Source of the DNA: Streptomyces sp. L-9-10
Lineage (GTDB): Bacteria; Actinomycetota; Actinomycetes; Streptomycetales; Streptomycetaceae
Assembly: GCF_004151105.1 (NCBI RefSeq)
Contig: NZ_PHRF01000124.1
Span: 1 to 52,595 of the forward strand
DNA: 52,595 nucleotides
Direction: 5' to 3'
In this document: one piece after another, positions 9,240 through 17,725 of the stretch
Layout of the letters: the number at the start of each line of letters is the position of its first letter
How positions within the stretch are numbered: the first letter of the stretch is position 1
The notes under the pieces: generated by a model
Database searches by the model: none
What the model was told of the DNA's origin: nothing
The model's input: the letters and a program-made list of their open reading frames with translations, nothing else
Made by a program: the position numbers and the translations under genes

Positions 9240-10412
9240 GTGGCCGGATCGGCTGATTTCGACCTGTACCGCCCGTCCGAAGAGCACGACATGCTCCGCG
9301 AGACCGTGCGCGCGCTCGCGGAGGCGAAGATCGCCCCGTTCGCCGCGGCGGTGGACGAGGAGGCGCGCTTCCCGCAGGAGGCCCTGGACGCGCTGGTGGC
9401 CTCCGATCTGCACGCGGTCCATGTGCCCGAGGAGTACGGCGGGGCCGGTGCCGATGCCCTCGCCACGGTGATCGTCATCGAGGAGATCGCCCGGGTCTGC
9501 GCCTCGTCCTCCCTGATCCCGGCCGTGAACAAGCTCGGCTCGCTGCCGGTGATCCTCTCCGGCTCCGAGAACCTGAAGAAGACCTACCTGGGCCCGCTGG
9601 CCAAGGGCGACGCGATGTTCTCGTACTGCCTCTCCGAGCCGGACGCGGGCTCCGACGCGGGCGGGATGAAGACCAAGGCGGTACGGGACGGCGACCACTA
9701 CGTCCTCAACGGCGTGAAGCGCTGGATCACCAACGCGGGCGTCTCCGAGTACTACACGGTCATGGCCGTCACCGACCCGGACAAGCGCACCAAGGGCATC
9801 AGCGCGTTCGTGGTCGAGAAGGGCGACGAGGGCGTCTCCTTCGGCGCCCCGGAGAAGAAGCTGGGCATCAAGGGCTCGCCGACCCGCGAGGTCTACCTCG
9901 ACAACGTCCGCATCCCCGCGGACCGGCTGATCGGCGAGGAGGGCACCGGCTTCGCCACCGCCATGAAGACCCTGGACCACACCCGCATCACGATCGCGGC
10001 CCAGGCACTCGGCATCGCGCAGGGCGCGCTGGACTACGCGAAGGGCTACGTCCAGGAGCGCAAGCAGTTCGGCAAGCCGATCGCCGACTTCCAGGGCGTG
10101 CAGTTCATGCTCGCCGACATGGCCATGAAGCTGGAAGCGGCCCGCCAGCTCACCTACTCCGCCGCGGCCAGGTCGGAGCGCGTCTCCGCGGGCAGCGCCA
10201 AGGAGGACCTCACCTTCTTCGGCGCGGCGGCCAAGTGCTTCGCGTCCGACGCGGCCATGGAGATCACCACGGACGCGGTCCAACTCCTCGGCGGCTACGG
10301 CTACACACGCGACTACCCGGTCGAGCGCATGATGCGCGACGCCAAGATCACGCAGATCTACGAGGGCACGAACCAGGTCCAGCGCATCGTGATGGCGAGG
10401 AACCTGCCGTAA
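9240..10412 (+). CDS. Acyl-CoA dehydrogenase
   Basis: 390-aa FAD-dependent acyl-CoA dehydrogenase introducing the alpha,beta double bond in fatty-acyl or branched-chain acyl-CoA oxidation. The YCLSEPDAGSDAG FAD motif, KRWITNAG, QFGKPIADFQ, and the C-terminal IYEGTNQVQRIVMAR with catalytic base Glu375 are all present. The GTG start has GGAG about 10 nt upstream. The position near purK/purE matches mycobacterial fadE25 (recalled synteny), favouring a housekeeping short- or medium-chain role. It is followed by a hairpin terminator. Confidence 0.95.
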   Translation: MAGSADFDLYRPSEEHDMLRETVRALAEAKIAPFAAAVDEEARFPQEALDALVASDLHAVHVPEEYGGAGADALATVIVIEEIARVCASSSLIPAVNKLGSLPVILSGSENLKKTYLGPLAKGDAMFSYCLSEPDAGSDAGGMKTKAVRDGDHYVLNGVKRWITNAGVSEYYTVMAVTDPDKRTKGISAFVVEKGDEGVSFGAPEKKLGIKGSPTREVYLDNVRIPADRLIGEEGTGFATAMKTLDHTRITIAAQALGIAQGALDYAKGYVQERKQFGKPIADFQGVQFMLADMAMKLEAARQLTYSAAARSERVSAGSAKEDLTFFGAAAKCFASDAAMEITTDAVQLLGGYGYTRDYPVERMMRDAKITQIYEGTNQVQRIVMARNLP

Positions 10413-10433
10413 CGCTGCCATGGGCGTGGTGAG

Positions 10434-10472
10434 GGGCCCGTCCCGCGTGGATCATCGGCGCGGGGCGGGCCC
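10434..10472 (+). terminator. GC hairpin terminator after acyl-CoA dehydrogenase
   Basis: GGGCCCGTCCCGC (10434-10446) pairs with GCGGGGCGGGCCC (10460-10472) over 13 positions with one T-G wobble, 22 nt after the stop codon. Confidence 0.65.
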
Positions 10473-10628
10473 TCCGCGCTCCAGCGGTACGTACCCAAGA
10501 GCGCCCGGCCCGTGCCCCCAACCGACCGCCCTCGGGCGTCAGTTCGGCACGGCCGGGGCTCGGCAGGCCCACCATCGAGTCAACCTCCCGGCGGGCAGTG
10601 GCGGCTCCGGTGCAATTCCCCTGTCAAC

Positions 10629-10638
10629 GTTCGCGAAC
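10629..10638. promoter_or_regulatory. GTTCGCGAAC palindrome
   Basis: 10-bp perfect palindrome just upstream of the ribosome-binding site of the small ORF at 10654. Possible operator; weak evidence. Confidence 0.25.
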
Positions 10639-10653
10639 ACGCAGGAGGAACCC

Positions 10654-10737
10654 ATGCTGTCCCCCCGACCGGTCCGGGTGCTCGGTGACGCCGGGGACCG
10701 AGGAGGGGCCGCTCACGCGCGCCGGGCCCAGAGATAG
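10654..10737 (+). CDS. Possible 27-residue small ORF or gene remnant
   Basis: An ATG preceded by a strong AGGAGGA site at ideal distance opens a 27-codon frame reading MLSPRPVRVLGDAGDRGG onward. It ends antisense inside the 3' end of the methyltransferase gene. No family is recognised. It may be the surviving 5' end of a gene lost when the accessory genes inserted, or a genuine small peptide. Confidence 0.3.
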   Translation: MLSPRPVRVLGDAGDRGGAAHARRAQR

Positions 10738-11414
10738 AGACCGGTCTCGGGCTGCCCCTCGGATCCCTGCTCGGGACAGATCTCCAACTCGTCCACCCGC
10801 AGCCCCGCTTGGCGGGCCCAGTCGGCGAGGTCCTCACGCCGGCACAGGGCAGGCCGGTAGGTCGTGTCCATGAACCGCACCTCGTCGTCGGTACGCCGCT
10901 CCGAAACGGCGACCAGCAGCGTGCCGCCGGTGACCGTGAGATCCCGCAGTCTCTCCAGCGCGGCGATGAACGCGTCCGCCGTCAGGTCGACGAGGGCGTA
11001 GAAGCTCACGACAGCGTCGAACGATCCGATGTCCGCTCTCCGGTCGAAGAGATCGGCCTTGACGAAGCGTGCTCCCGGAACCTGGCGGCGGGCGTGGGCG
11101 AGCAGACCCTCGGAGACGTCGATCCCGGTGACGTCCATGCCGCCCTCGCTCAGCTGCCCGGCGGTCGGCAGCCCCGTACCGCACCCCACGTCCAGCACCC
11201 GGGCACCGGGGTCCAGCCGGCTCATCAGACGCTCGGCCGCCTGGATCTGGGAGGTCTTCCTGCCCTCGAAGGCTCGCTGGTAGCCAAGGCCCAGGGAGTC
11301 GAAGTACGCCGCCGTCTCCGCCGCCTGCGACGCCAGCCCGGCGATGTCCTCGGAACCGGCGATGTCCTCGGAACCTCTGTCCTGCGTACGCTCCACAGTC
11401 CCCACCTCTCTCAC
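10713..11414 (-). CDS. Class I SAM-dependent methyltransferase
   Basis: 233-aa Rossmann-fold methyltransferase. Motif I is VLDVGCGTG (about 73-81), the acidic end of strand 2 is in TGIDVS, and later motifs are FDAVVSFYALVDL and GGTLLVAVS. This layout suits a small-molecule methylase of the Methyltransf_11/25 type; the substrate cannot be assigned. GTG 11414 has GGAG 9 nt upstream; a second in-frame GTG at 11396 is possible. The N-terminus has a tandem GSEDIA-GSEDIA duplication from an 18-bp repeat. It stands alone, divergent from the DinB-like gene. Confidence 0.82.
   Translation of the reverse strand: MREVGTVERTQDRGSEDIAGSEDIAGLASQAAETAAYFDSLGLGYQRAFEGRKTSQIQAAERLMSRLDPGARVLDVGCGTGLPTAGQLSEGGMDVTGIDVSEGLLAHARRQVPGARFVKADLFDRRADIGSFDAVVSFYALVDLTADAFIAALERLRDLTVTGGTLLVAVSERRTDDEVRFMDTTYRPALCRREDLADWARQAGLRVDELEICPEQGSEGQPETGLYLWARRA
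11340..11375. repeat. 18-bp exact tandem duplication inside methyltransferase gene
   Basis: GGCGATGTCCTCGGAACC occurs at 11340-11357 and again at 11358-11375. It encodes GSEDIA twice in frame near the N-terminus, a likely slippage duplication. Confidence 0.85.
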
Positions 11415-11542
11415 CGGCCGGCCGACGCTCCTGCTCTACCCCGACTCCCCGGTGGTTCTCCGGTCCGGGCGGCACGATCACCCGAACGAGGCCGGCCCTC
11501 GCCCGGGACCGGCTGTCAGTGCCGGGTGGGAGACTGCCCGGC

Positions 11543-12187
11543 ATGATCGAACCGGAAGCGAAAACGGACCTTCTCCACTACCTGAGAACCGCCCGCGAAG
11601 CACTGCTCTGGAAGCTCGACGGGCTCTCGGAGTACGACCTCCGGCGTCCGCTGACGCCGACCGGCACGAATCTGCTGGGCCTGGTCAAGCACGTCGCCGC
11701 AGTGGAGTTGGGGTACTTCGGCGATACGTTCGGGCGACGGTTCTTCGACGAGCCGCCGGCCTGGTACGGGGTGGGCGCCGAGCCGGGCGCGGACATGTGG
11801 GCCACCGAGGACGAGTCCCGCGAGTGGATCGTCGGGCTCTACCGGCAGGCATGGCAGCACTCGGACACCACCATCGCCACGCTGCCGCTCGACGCGACCG
11901 GTCACGTCTCCTGGTGGCCGGAGGAGCGGAGAGAGGTGACACTGCACCACGTCCTGGTCCGGGTGATCGCCGAAACGCACCGGCACGCCGGCCACGCCGA
12001 CATCGTCCGGGAACTCATCGACGGGGCCGTGGGAATGGCGGAGGGCAACGACAACATTCCGCCCGGCGATCCGTCGTGGTGGGAGGACTACCGGACCCGG
12101 CTGGAGCGCGCGGCGGGGGCCTTCCGTGCGCCCAGTACGCCCAGCGCACCCAACCCGCCGCGTACGCCCCGTACGACGGGTTCCTAG
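11543..12187 (+). CDS. DinB-like / DUF664 family protein
   Basis: 214-aa four-helix-bundle protein of the DinB/DUF664 superfamily. Such proteins often carry a His-triad metal site and can act as thiol-dependent transferases; most are uncharacterised. Visible candidates are the His in LLGLVKHVAAVELGYFG and the His cluster in TLHHVLVRVIAETHRHAGHAD. ATG 11543 starts the conserved domain. The tail (about 195-214) is Pro/Thr/Ser-rich and probably disordered. Its stop overlaps the stop of the convergent secreted-protein gene through a CTAG tetranucleotide. Confidence 0.85.
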   Translation: MIEPEAKTDLLHYLRTAREALLWKLDGLSEYDLRRPLTPTGTNLLGLVKHVAAVELGYFGDTFGRRFFDEPPAWYGVGAEPGADMWATEDESREWIVGLYRQAWQHSDTTIATLPLDATGHVSWWPEERREVTLHHVLVRVIAETHRHAGHADIVRELIDGAVGMAEGNDNIPPGDPSWWEDYRTRLERAAGAFRAPSTPSAPNPPRTPRTTGS

Positions 12188-13779
12188 CGCACGTCGACGT
12201 AGTCCTCGCGGCCGCTCGACGCGTAGTGCGTCTTCACCGTGTCGACGTAGCGCATCTGCCAGGTGCCGTCGCGCAGCGCCGTGAACTGCTTGCTGAACGT
12301 GCCGTTGGAGAGGGTCCTGGCGCTGCCCAGTTCCGTCCAGACCGCGCCGCGCGTGGCCGCCCTGAAGTAGACGCGCACCTTCTGGCCGGCGTACGCCTTC
12401 CAGGCGGAGCCGGACTTCTGCATGAGCGTGCCCTTGGCCGTGAGCTTCGTGCCCTTCCGCACACCCTCGGGGGTGACGTCGTCGCTCCGGAGCTCGGTGT
12501 ACTGGCGGCCGAGCTTGTGAACGCGGCTCTCCACGCCCGTGGCGCCCAGGTGGCGCAGGCGCCAGTAGCTGCCGGCCGAACCCTTGGGAGGAGCCGCCTG
12601 TGTGAACGCCGCTCCGTACGTGGCCGTGAACTGCCCCGCGCTCGTCCAGTTCTGGCCGTCCGGCGAGTGGTCGATGGAGACCCGCCCCGTCGTCCCGGCG
12701 GGGTACGAGCCCGATGTGACGCCCAGCCTGCCGCTGAAGGTCACCTTCCGGTTCTTGTCGACACCGGCCTCGATCCCCGAGAACGTGCTCGTGGCGGCCG
12801 TCTTGACCTGGAAGTCGTACGGGGACGTGGCCTTCTCGAACCACGGCTCCTGGCCGAGTTCCACGCGCGCGGCGCCGTTCCTCATGGCCGGGAAGGCGCC
12901 CGAGAAGGTGCCGTCGGCCTTGGTGCTCGTGATGTGCTGCCCGCCGACCAGGACGCCGACGCCGCCCGCGGCCTTCTCCGTGCCGTCGTCGGCCGTACGG
13001 GTCACCTTGCCGCGCGCGGGGACGTCGCTCCCGTACGGGGCCGTCAGCGAGCGGGCGGGGGTGCTCACCGTCAGCTTCAGAGGCTGCTTGTGGACCGTCA
13101 CCGGGAACGACACCAGGTTCTCCTGGAACCAGACGTCGAGCCGCGCGTCGGTCTCGTACCCGTTGAAGTCGAAGGGCAGGGAGAAGCGGCCCGCCTTGTC
13201 GACGGTCGTCGTCACGAAGTCCTGTGCCTTGTAGCGGGCGTAGACGCCGGCCCCTTCGAACGGCTTCACCTCGTGCGTGTTCGGGTCCCGCGCGACGAGA
13301 GTGCCGTCCACCGTGACGACGCGGTGGTCGTACGACACCCGCTGACGGTCGGCGGTGGCGATCAGCTCCGGATCGAGGCCGTAGTCGAGCTCGCCGTTGT
13401 CGCGGTCGACGACCTCGTCCGCCGTGCCGGCCCTGACCACGAGATCGACGGTGTACACGCCCAGCGCGGGCAGTTCGACCGGGTCGGTCGAGAACTGCTG
13501 CTCCTCACAGTCGGAGGCGGTGGCGCAGCGCCCGGCGTCTTCGAGGCCCAGCGTGGCGAGTACGGCGTCACCGCCCTTCGCGCGGACCCGGAGGGTGACA
13601 TCGGACGGAAGCGAGTTCCGGTCCCAGTGCTCGTAGAGCACGTGGATCCTGCCGTTCTCCTCGGCGCTCCATGTGAACGATCGGAGGCTGACCTCGGCCG
13701 CCCCCGCGGTGGGCGCGGCGATCAGTGTGGACGCGGAGAGCGCGACGGCGGCGGTCGCCACGGCCATGATCCTTTTCAA
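12184..13779 (-). CDS. Secreted protein with Ig-like repeats, function unknown
   Basis: 531-aa exported protein. Residues 1-28 form a signal peptide (basic MKRIMAV start, hydrophobic core, cleavage near AGAA). The rest is beta-rich, with segments resembling bacterial Ig-like or carbohydrate-type folds, such as VTFSGRLGVTSGSYPAGTTG and GTKLTAKGTLMQKSGSAWKAYAGQKVRVYF. C108/C113-like cysteines in RCATASDCEEQQ may form a disulfide. The start is TTG with GGAGGA 4 nt upstream. No catalytic motif is seen. Similar actinomycete proteins are annotated hypothetical or calcium-binding; I cannot assign a role. Confidence 0.7.
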   Translation of the reverse strand: MKRIMAVATAAVALSASTLIAAPTAGAAEVSLRSFTWSAEENGRIHVLYEHWDRNSLPSDVTLRVRAKGGDAVLATLGLEDAGRCATASDCEEQQFSTDPVELPALGVYTVDLVVRAGTADEVVDRDNGELDYGLDPELIATADRQRVSYDHRVVTVDGTLVARDPNTHEVKPFEGAGVYARYKAQDFVTTTVDKAGRFSLPFDFNGYETDARLDVWFQENLVSFPVTVHKQPLKLTVSTPARSLTAPYGSDVPARGKVTRTADDGTEKAAGGVGVLVGGQHITSTKADGTFSGAFPAMRNGAARVELGQEPWFEKATSPYDFQVKTAATSTFSGIEAGVDKNRKVTFSGRLGVTSGSYPAGTTGRVSIDHSPDGQNWTSAGQFTATYGAAFTQAAPPKGSAGSYWRLRHLGATGVESRVHKLGRQYTELRSDDVTPEGVRKGTKLTAKGTLMQKSGSAWKAYAGQKVRVYFRAATRGAVWTELGSARTLSNGTFSKQFTALRDGTWQMRYVDTVKTHYASSGREDYVDVR

Positions 13780-13890
13780 GGGTCCTCCATCGGACGTGCA
13801 CGCGTTGATCTACGGCACGTTCGACCTCTCGGCCGGGAGGAAGGTTGTACGCGATGTCCGCCGGTGAGGGGCTGGAGGCGGGTTTACGGT

Positions 13891-13961
13891 GATCCGGCCT
13901 GATCCGGCCTGATCCGGACCGGTCCGCCCCGCCTGTCCGCCCCGCCTGTCCGCCCCGCCCG
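13891..13961. repeat. Compound short tandem repeats (10 bp and 13 bp)
   Basis: GATCCGGCCT is repeated 2.7 times at 13891-13917. TCCGCCCCGCCTG then occurs at 13923-13935 and 13936-13948, with a one-base variant at 13949-13961. They lie between the secreted-protein gene promoter and the 3' end of the LCP gene. Confidence 0.8.
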
Positions 13962-13996
13962 TCCGGTCCGCCCGGACGCGGCTCCCCGGCGGGAGC

Positions 13997-14024
13997 GCGG
14001 AGATCCGTACGTACGGATCTCCGC
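13997..14024. terminator. 28-bp perfect palindrome after LCP gene
   Basis: GCGGAGATCCGTAC is followed directly by its exact reverse complement, centred on GTAC. It begins 25 nt beyond the LCP stop codon in the direction of transcription, so a terminator is the simplest reading; a protein-binding site cannot be excluded. Confidence 0.6.
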
Positions 14025-14049
14025 CGCCGCCTCGATCAGCTCCCGGGCG

Positions 14050-15309
14050 TCAGTTGCCGGAGACCGTGACCTTCTCGTCGTTGTTCAGCTGGTTCACCAG
14101 CTCCTTGACCTTGGCCTTGTCCCAGAGCAGATTGCCGCCCACGCTGCCCGAGATCGGCATGTTCATGGACGTGCCGTCGCCGCCCGTGACGCCCTTCATC
14201 GCGAAGAACATCTGGCCCAGGGACCACAGCGACATGTCCTTGTCCACGATCAGCGTGTCCAGCCCCGCGCCCATGGTCGGGTAGAACGCGAACGGGTTGA
14301 GGATCGTGCCGGGCGTCGCCGTCTGCGCGGCCAGGGCCGCGAGGAACTTCTGCTGGTTCTTCGTACGGTCCAGGTCGCTGTTGGCGAAGGCGTACCGCGT
14401 CCGTACGAAGGCGAGGGCCTGCTCGCCGTCCAGGGTCTGCGTGCCCGCCTGGAAGTCGGCGCCCGACTTCTTGTCCTTGAACGCCTTCGGGATGTCCAGC
14501 TCCACCCCGCCGATCGCGTCCACGATGTTGGCGAAGCCCGCGAAGCCGATCTCGACGTAGTGGTCGATGCGCAGACCGGTGTTGAACTCGACGGTACGGA
14601 CGAGCAGTTCGGGTCCGTCCTCGGCGTACGCCGCGTTGAGCTTGGTCTGCCGGCCCGTGCTCGGGAACGTCTTGCCGGACTCCGAGCCGACGAACGACGG
14701 GATCGTCACGTTCGAGTCGCGCGGCAGCGAGATCAGCGTCGGACCGTTCGACCCGTCGTGCAGGATCATCATCGAGTCGGTGCGCTTGCCCTCGGCCGAG
14801 CCCGTGTGGAGCTTCTTCTTCTCCTCGGCGGACATGCCCTCGCGGCTGTCCGAGCCCACGATCAGATAGTTCGTGCCGTCGCCCGACTCCGGCCGCTCGA
14901 TGACCTTGGAGAGATCGACCTCGCGCTTGAGCTTCCCGTCCGCCCAGAAGTACGTGCCGATGGAGACGGCGAGGATCACCACGACCAGCGTCAGCGCGCC
15001 GACCTTGATGCGGCGGCGCCAGTCGGGCGCCTGCTGCGGTCCCCGGGGGGCGCCGGGCGGCGGACCGCCGTAGCCGTCGCGCCCGCCGCCGCCGCCGGCG
15101 GGCGAGCCGTAGACCTGGCCCGTGTTGTACCCGCTGTCGTACCCGGGCTCATGGCCCCGGTCGTACCCCTGGGACTGCTGAGGGACACCGCGGGGCTGCA
15201 CATGCGGCATCGCGCGCGCGCCCTCGGGCTGCGCGCCCGCGCTGCCGCGCCCGTAACGGTTGCTCCGCTCGCGGCGGTCGCCGGTCCATCCATCGGGCCA
15301 ATCATTCAT
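14050..15309 (-). CDS. LCP family glycopolymer transferase (copy A)
   Basis: 419-aa LytR-CpsA-Psr protein. A Gly/Pro/Tyr-rich cytoplasmic N-terminus (about 1-95) precedes one TM helix, then the extracellular LCP domain. It has LIVGSDSREG, a KRTDSMMI segment (Arg and Asp of the pyrophosphate site), SLPRDSNV, DAIGGVELDIP and FVRTRYAF. Family members transfer undecaprenyl-linked glycopolymers to peptidoglycan. There is no C-terminal LytR_C domain. ATG 15309 is chosen; the 68 upstream residues look non-coding. It is the first of five LCP genes on this strand. Confidence 0.93.
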   Translation of the reverse strand: MNDWPDGWTGDRRERSNRYGRGSAGAQPEGARAMPHVQPRGVPQQSQGYDRGHEPGYDSGYNTGQVYGSPAGGGGGRDGYGGPPPGAPRGPQQAPDWRRRIKVGALTLVVVILAVSIGTYFWADGKLKREVDLSKVIERPESGDGTNYLIVGSDSREGMSAEEKKKLHTGSAEGKRTDSMMILHDGSNGPTLISLPRDSNVTIPSFVGSESGKTFPSTGRQTKLNAAYAEDGPELLVRTVEFNTGLRIDHYVEIGFAGFANIVDAIGGVELDIPKAFKDKKSGADFQAGTQTLDGEQALAFVRTRYAFANSDLDRTKNQQKFLAALAAQTATPGTILNPFAFYPTMGAGLDTLIVDKDMSLWSLGQMFFAMKGVTGGDGTSMNMPISGSVGGNLLWDKAKVKELVNQLNNDEKVTVSGN

Positions 15310-15512
15310 GCGGAACAGTGTGCCGGGCCGGGGTGTGCGCCAGACAGGGGAGGTGGGAAATCGGGTCGGGGCTGTTGCCAAGCTGATGCAATGCGGACCA
15401 CGCCGGGGCACTGGCGTCGCCCGGGTGGTCACCCACGGCGACCCCGGGGGGCCGAGGGAGCCCCCCCCCGGGGTCGGACGGGAGCCCTCCGGGGCCGTGT
15501 GGGAGCCCCGCA

Positions 15513-15518
15513 TAGGGT
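15513..15518 (+). promoter_or_regulatory. -10 element of leaderless thioesterase promoter
   Basis: TAGGGT followed by 7 nt and ATG at 15526. The GGAG in the spacer is too close to the start to be a good ribosome-binding site, so a leaderless transcript is likely. Confidence 0.5.
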
Positions 15519-15525
15519 GGAGAAC

Positions 15526-16080
15526 ATGACAGCTCAGGCCCCCTCCCCGGAAAGCGATCTCCCGGGTAAGCCCACCTCCGCCTCACGCACCACGCTCAGC
15601 CACATCATGACCGGCAGCGACACCAACCTCCTCGGTACGGTGCACGGCGGAGTGATCATGAAGCTGGTCGACGACGCGGCGGGCGCCGTCGCCGGACGCC
15701 ACTCCGGCGGGCCCGCGGTCACCGCCTCGATGGACGAGATGGTCTTCCTCGTGCCGGTACGGGTCGGGGACCTCGTCCATGTCCGTGCCCAGGTCAACTG
15801 GACCGGGCGGTCCTCGATGGAGGTCGGCGTCCGGGTCATGGCCGAGCGCTGGAACGAGTCCACTCCGGCGACCCAGGTCGGCAGCGCCTATCTGGTCTTC
15901 GCCGCCGTGGACGCGGAGGGCAGGCCCCGGCCCGTACCCCCGGTGATCCCCGAGTCGGAGCGGGACGAGCGGCGCTACCAGGAAGCGCAGATCCGGCGTA
16001 CGCACCGGCTCGCCCGGCGGCGGGCGATCAAGGAGCTACGGGCGAAGCGCGCGGCGGAGGGCATCGACGACCACCGCTGA
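15526..16080 (+). CDS. Hot-dog fold acyl-CoA thioesterase
   Basis: 184-aa acyl-CoA hydrolase of the YciA/BACH type. The hot-dog domain (about 20-130) contains NLLGTVHGGVIMKLVDDAAG, with His40 and D49/D50 in the substrate and catalytic region, and MDEMVFLVPVRVGDLV. The C-terminal about 50 residues are Arg-rich and helical. It releases free fatty acids from CoA esters. It lies between two LCP genes on the opposite strand, and its membrane or cell-wall relevance is not shown. Confidence 0.9.
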   Translation: MTAQAPSPESDLPGKPTSASRTTLSHIMTGSDTNLLGTVHGGVIMKLVDDAAGAVAGRHSGGPAVTASMDEMVFLVPVRVGDLVHVRAQVNWTGRSSMEVGVRVMAERWNESTPATQVGSAYLVFAAVDAEGRPRPVPPVIPESERDERRYQEAQIRRTHRLARRRAIKELRAKRAAEGIDDHR

Positions 16081-16085
16081 CCGGC

Positions 16086-16136
16086 GGCGCATCCGGCTTC
16101 CTGGCGCATCCGGCTTCCTGGCGCACCCGGCTCTCC
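16086..16136. repeat. 17-bp tandem repeat, three copies
   Basis: GGCGCATCCGGCTTCCT at 16086-16102 and 16103-16119 is exact; the third copy at 16120-16136 is diverged. It fills the short convergent gap between the thioesterase and LCP-B genes. Confidence 0.85.
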
Positions 16137-16156
16137 GGCGCCCCGGTGTGCCGTGG

Positions 16157-17725
16157 CTACGGACAGACGACCTGGTCGCCGGTCATCGCCCCGAACCGGC
16201 CCTTGGGGGCCTCCCGCGGGCGCACCGGCGTCACCGCCGTGAAGTCCGCCCCCGCCACCACCTTGAGCGTCGCGCCCTGCTGCTTCACCGCGCGCAGTTC
16301 GCTGCCCGGCAGCGCCGCCGCCAGGGACTTGGCCGAGCGGTCCCAGCGCGGGTCGTACATCACGACCGTGTGCCGCTGGTCCGGCCCGTCGGAGTCGAGC
16401 GGGGCACGGGTCGTGTTGAAGCCGGTGGCGTGCAGCGCGTCGTCGATCCGCTTGCCGAGTCCGTCCATCCGCGTCCCGTTGTAGACCTGCACCCGGATCT
16501 CCTGGGGCTTCACATCGACCGGCCTGGCCGACCCGGCGGGCTCGGCCGGCTCCCCCTGCTTCACGGGATCCCCCTGCTTCGCCGAATCCCGTCCCGGGCC
16601 CGATTCCCGTCCCGGGCCCGGCTCCTGCCCCGAGCCCGGTTTTTGGGCCGGCTGTGAGGCCGCCGGTCCGTGCCGCGTGGTCAGCGGTCGGTCCTCGCGC
16701 AGCGCGCGGAACAGTTCCTTCGACTTCACCGGATCCCACTTCACCGTGGAACCGACCCCCTTGACCGAGACGCTGTCACCGGCCAGCGGCACCGACGTGA
16801 ACTCCGACGAGGAAGGGGAGAAGCCGCGCATCGCCTCGTTGAGGGCGAGCAGCTGCTCCGTACCGAAGCCCGCGTCCGCTCGTACCGAGGCGAGCATCAT
16901 CGAGGAGACCTCCTTGAACCGCACCGGGTTCAGCAGCACTCCGCTGTTCGTGGCCCGGTCGATCAGAGCGGCCAGGAAGCGCTGCTGGCGCTCCATCCGG
17001 CCGAGGTCGGCCGCGCCGTCGATATGCCGGGACCGTACGTACTGGAGCGCCTGGCCGCCGTTCATGCTGTGCGTGCCCGGGGTCAGATCGAGTCCGGTGT
17101 ACGAGTCCTTCAGCGCCCGGGGGGTACAGATCTCGACGCCGCCCAGGGCGTCCACCGTCTTCATGAAGCTGGTGAAGTCGACCTCCAGATAGTGGCTGAT
17201 CTTCACCCCCGTCATGCGTTCGACGGTGCTGACCGTCAGATGCGGCCCGCCCTCCGCGTACGCCGCGTTGAGCTTCACCGGGTGCGGCTCATGACGTTTG
17301 CCGGTGACCGCGTCGGTGTGCTCGGGAAGCTCCGCGTAACTGTCGCGCGGCACGCTCACGACGCTCGCGCGCTCACCGTCCGCGGAGAGATGCACCAGCA
17401 TGATCGTGTCGGTGCAGCGGCAGGGGTGGCCGCCGAGCCGGTACTTCTGCCGCTCCTCCTCCGTGATCTTGTCGCGGCCGTCCGTGCCGACGAGCAGGAG
17501 GTTGAGACCGTGGCCCGCGGAGGGGCGGTTCTTCATGTCCTTGAACGGATCGACCCGGCCGATGCCGGTGTCGAGGCTGGTGACCACCGCGTGGCCGATC
17601 CCGCCGGCCCCCAGCACCAGCACGGAGAGGGTCGTCGCCATCCGCATGCCCCAGCGCGGCCGTTGCGGCTCCCCCGGCCGCCGGGACGAGGCCGGGCGGT
17701 GGGTGGTGCGGGGCGGCGTGGGCAC
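16157..17725 (-). CDS. LCP family glycopolymer transferase with LytR_C domain (copy B)
   Basis: 522-aa LCP protein: short Pro/Arg-rich N-terminus, one TM helix (about 28-48), LCP domain with LLLVGTDGRDK, CRCTDTIML, SVPRDSYAELP, DALGGVEICTP and YVRSRHIDG, a Pro/Gly-rich linker, then a C-terminal LytR_C domain (about 415-505, beginning VQVYNGTRMDGLG). GTG 17725 has GGAGG 8 nt upstream; the more distal GTG 17734 abuts the GGAGG and is less likely. It is divergent from the glycosyltransferase gene. Role as for copy A; the LytR_C domain is of unknown function. Confidence 0.92.
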   Translation of the reverse strand: MPTPPRTTHRPASSRRPGEPQRPRWGMRMATTLSVLVLGAGGIGHAVVTSLDTGIGRVDPFKDMKNRPSAGHGLNLLLVGTDGRDKITEEERQKYRLGGHPCRCTDTIMLVHLSADGERASVVSVPRDSYAELPEHTDAVTGKRHEPHPVKLNAAYAEGGPHLTVSTVERMTGVKISHYLEVDFTSFMKTVDALGGVEICTPRALKDSYTGLDLTPGTHSMNGGQALQYVRSRHIDGAADLGRMERQQRFLAALIDRATNSGVLLNPVRFKEVSSMMLASVRADAGFGTEQLLALNEAMRGFSPSSSEFTSVPLAGDSVSVKGVGSTVKWDPVKSKELFRALREDRPLTTRHGPAASQPAQKPGSGQEPGPGRESGPGRDSAKQGDPVKQGEPAEPAGSARPVDVKPQEIRVQVYNGTRMDGLGKRIDDALHATGFNTTRAPLDSDGPDQRHTVVMYDPRWDRSAKSLAAALPGSELRAVKQQGATLKVVAGADFTAVTPVRPREAPKGRFGAMTGDQVVCP

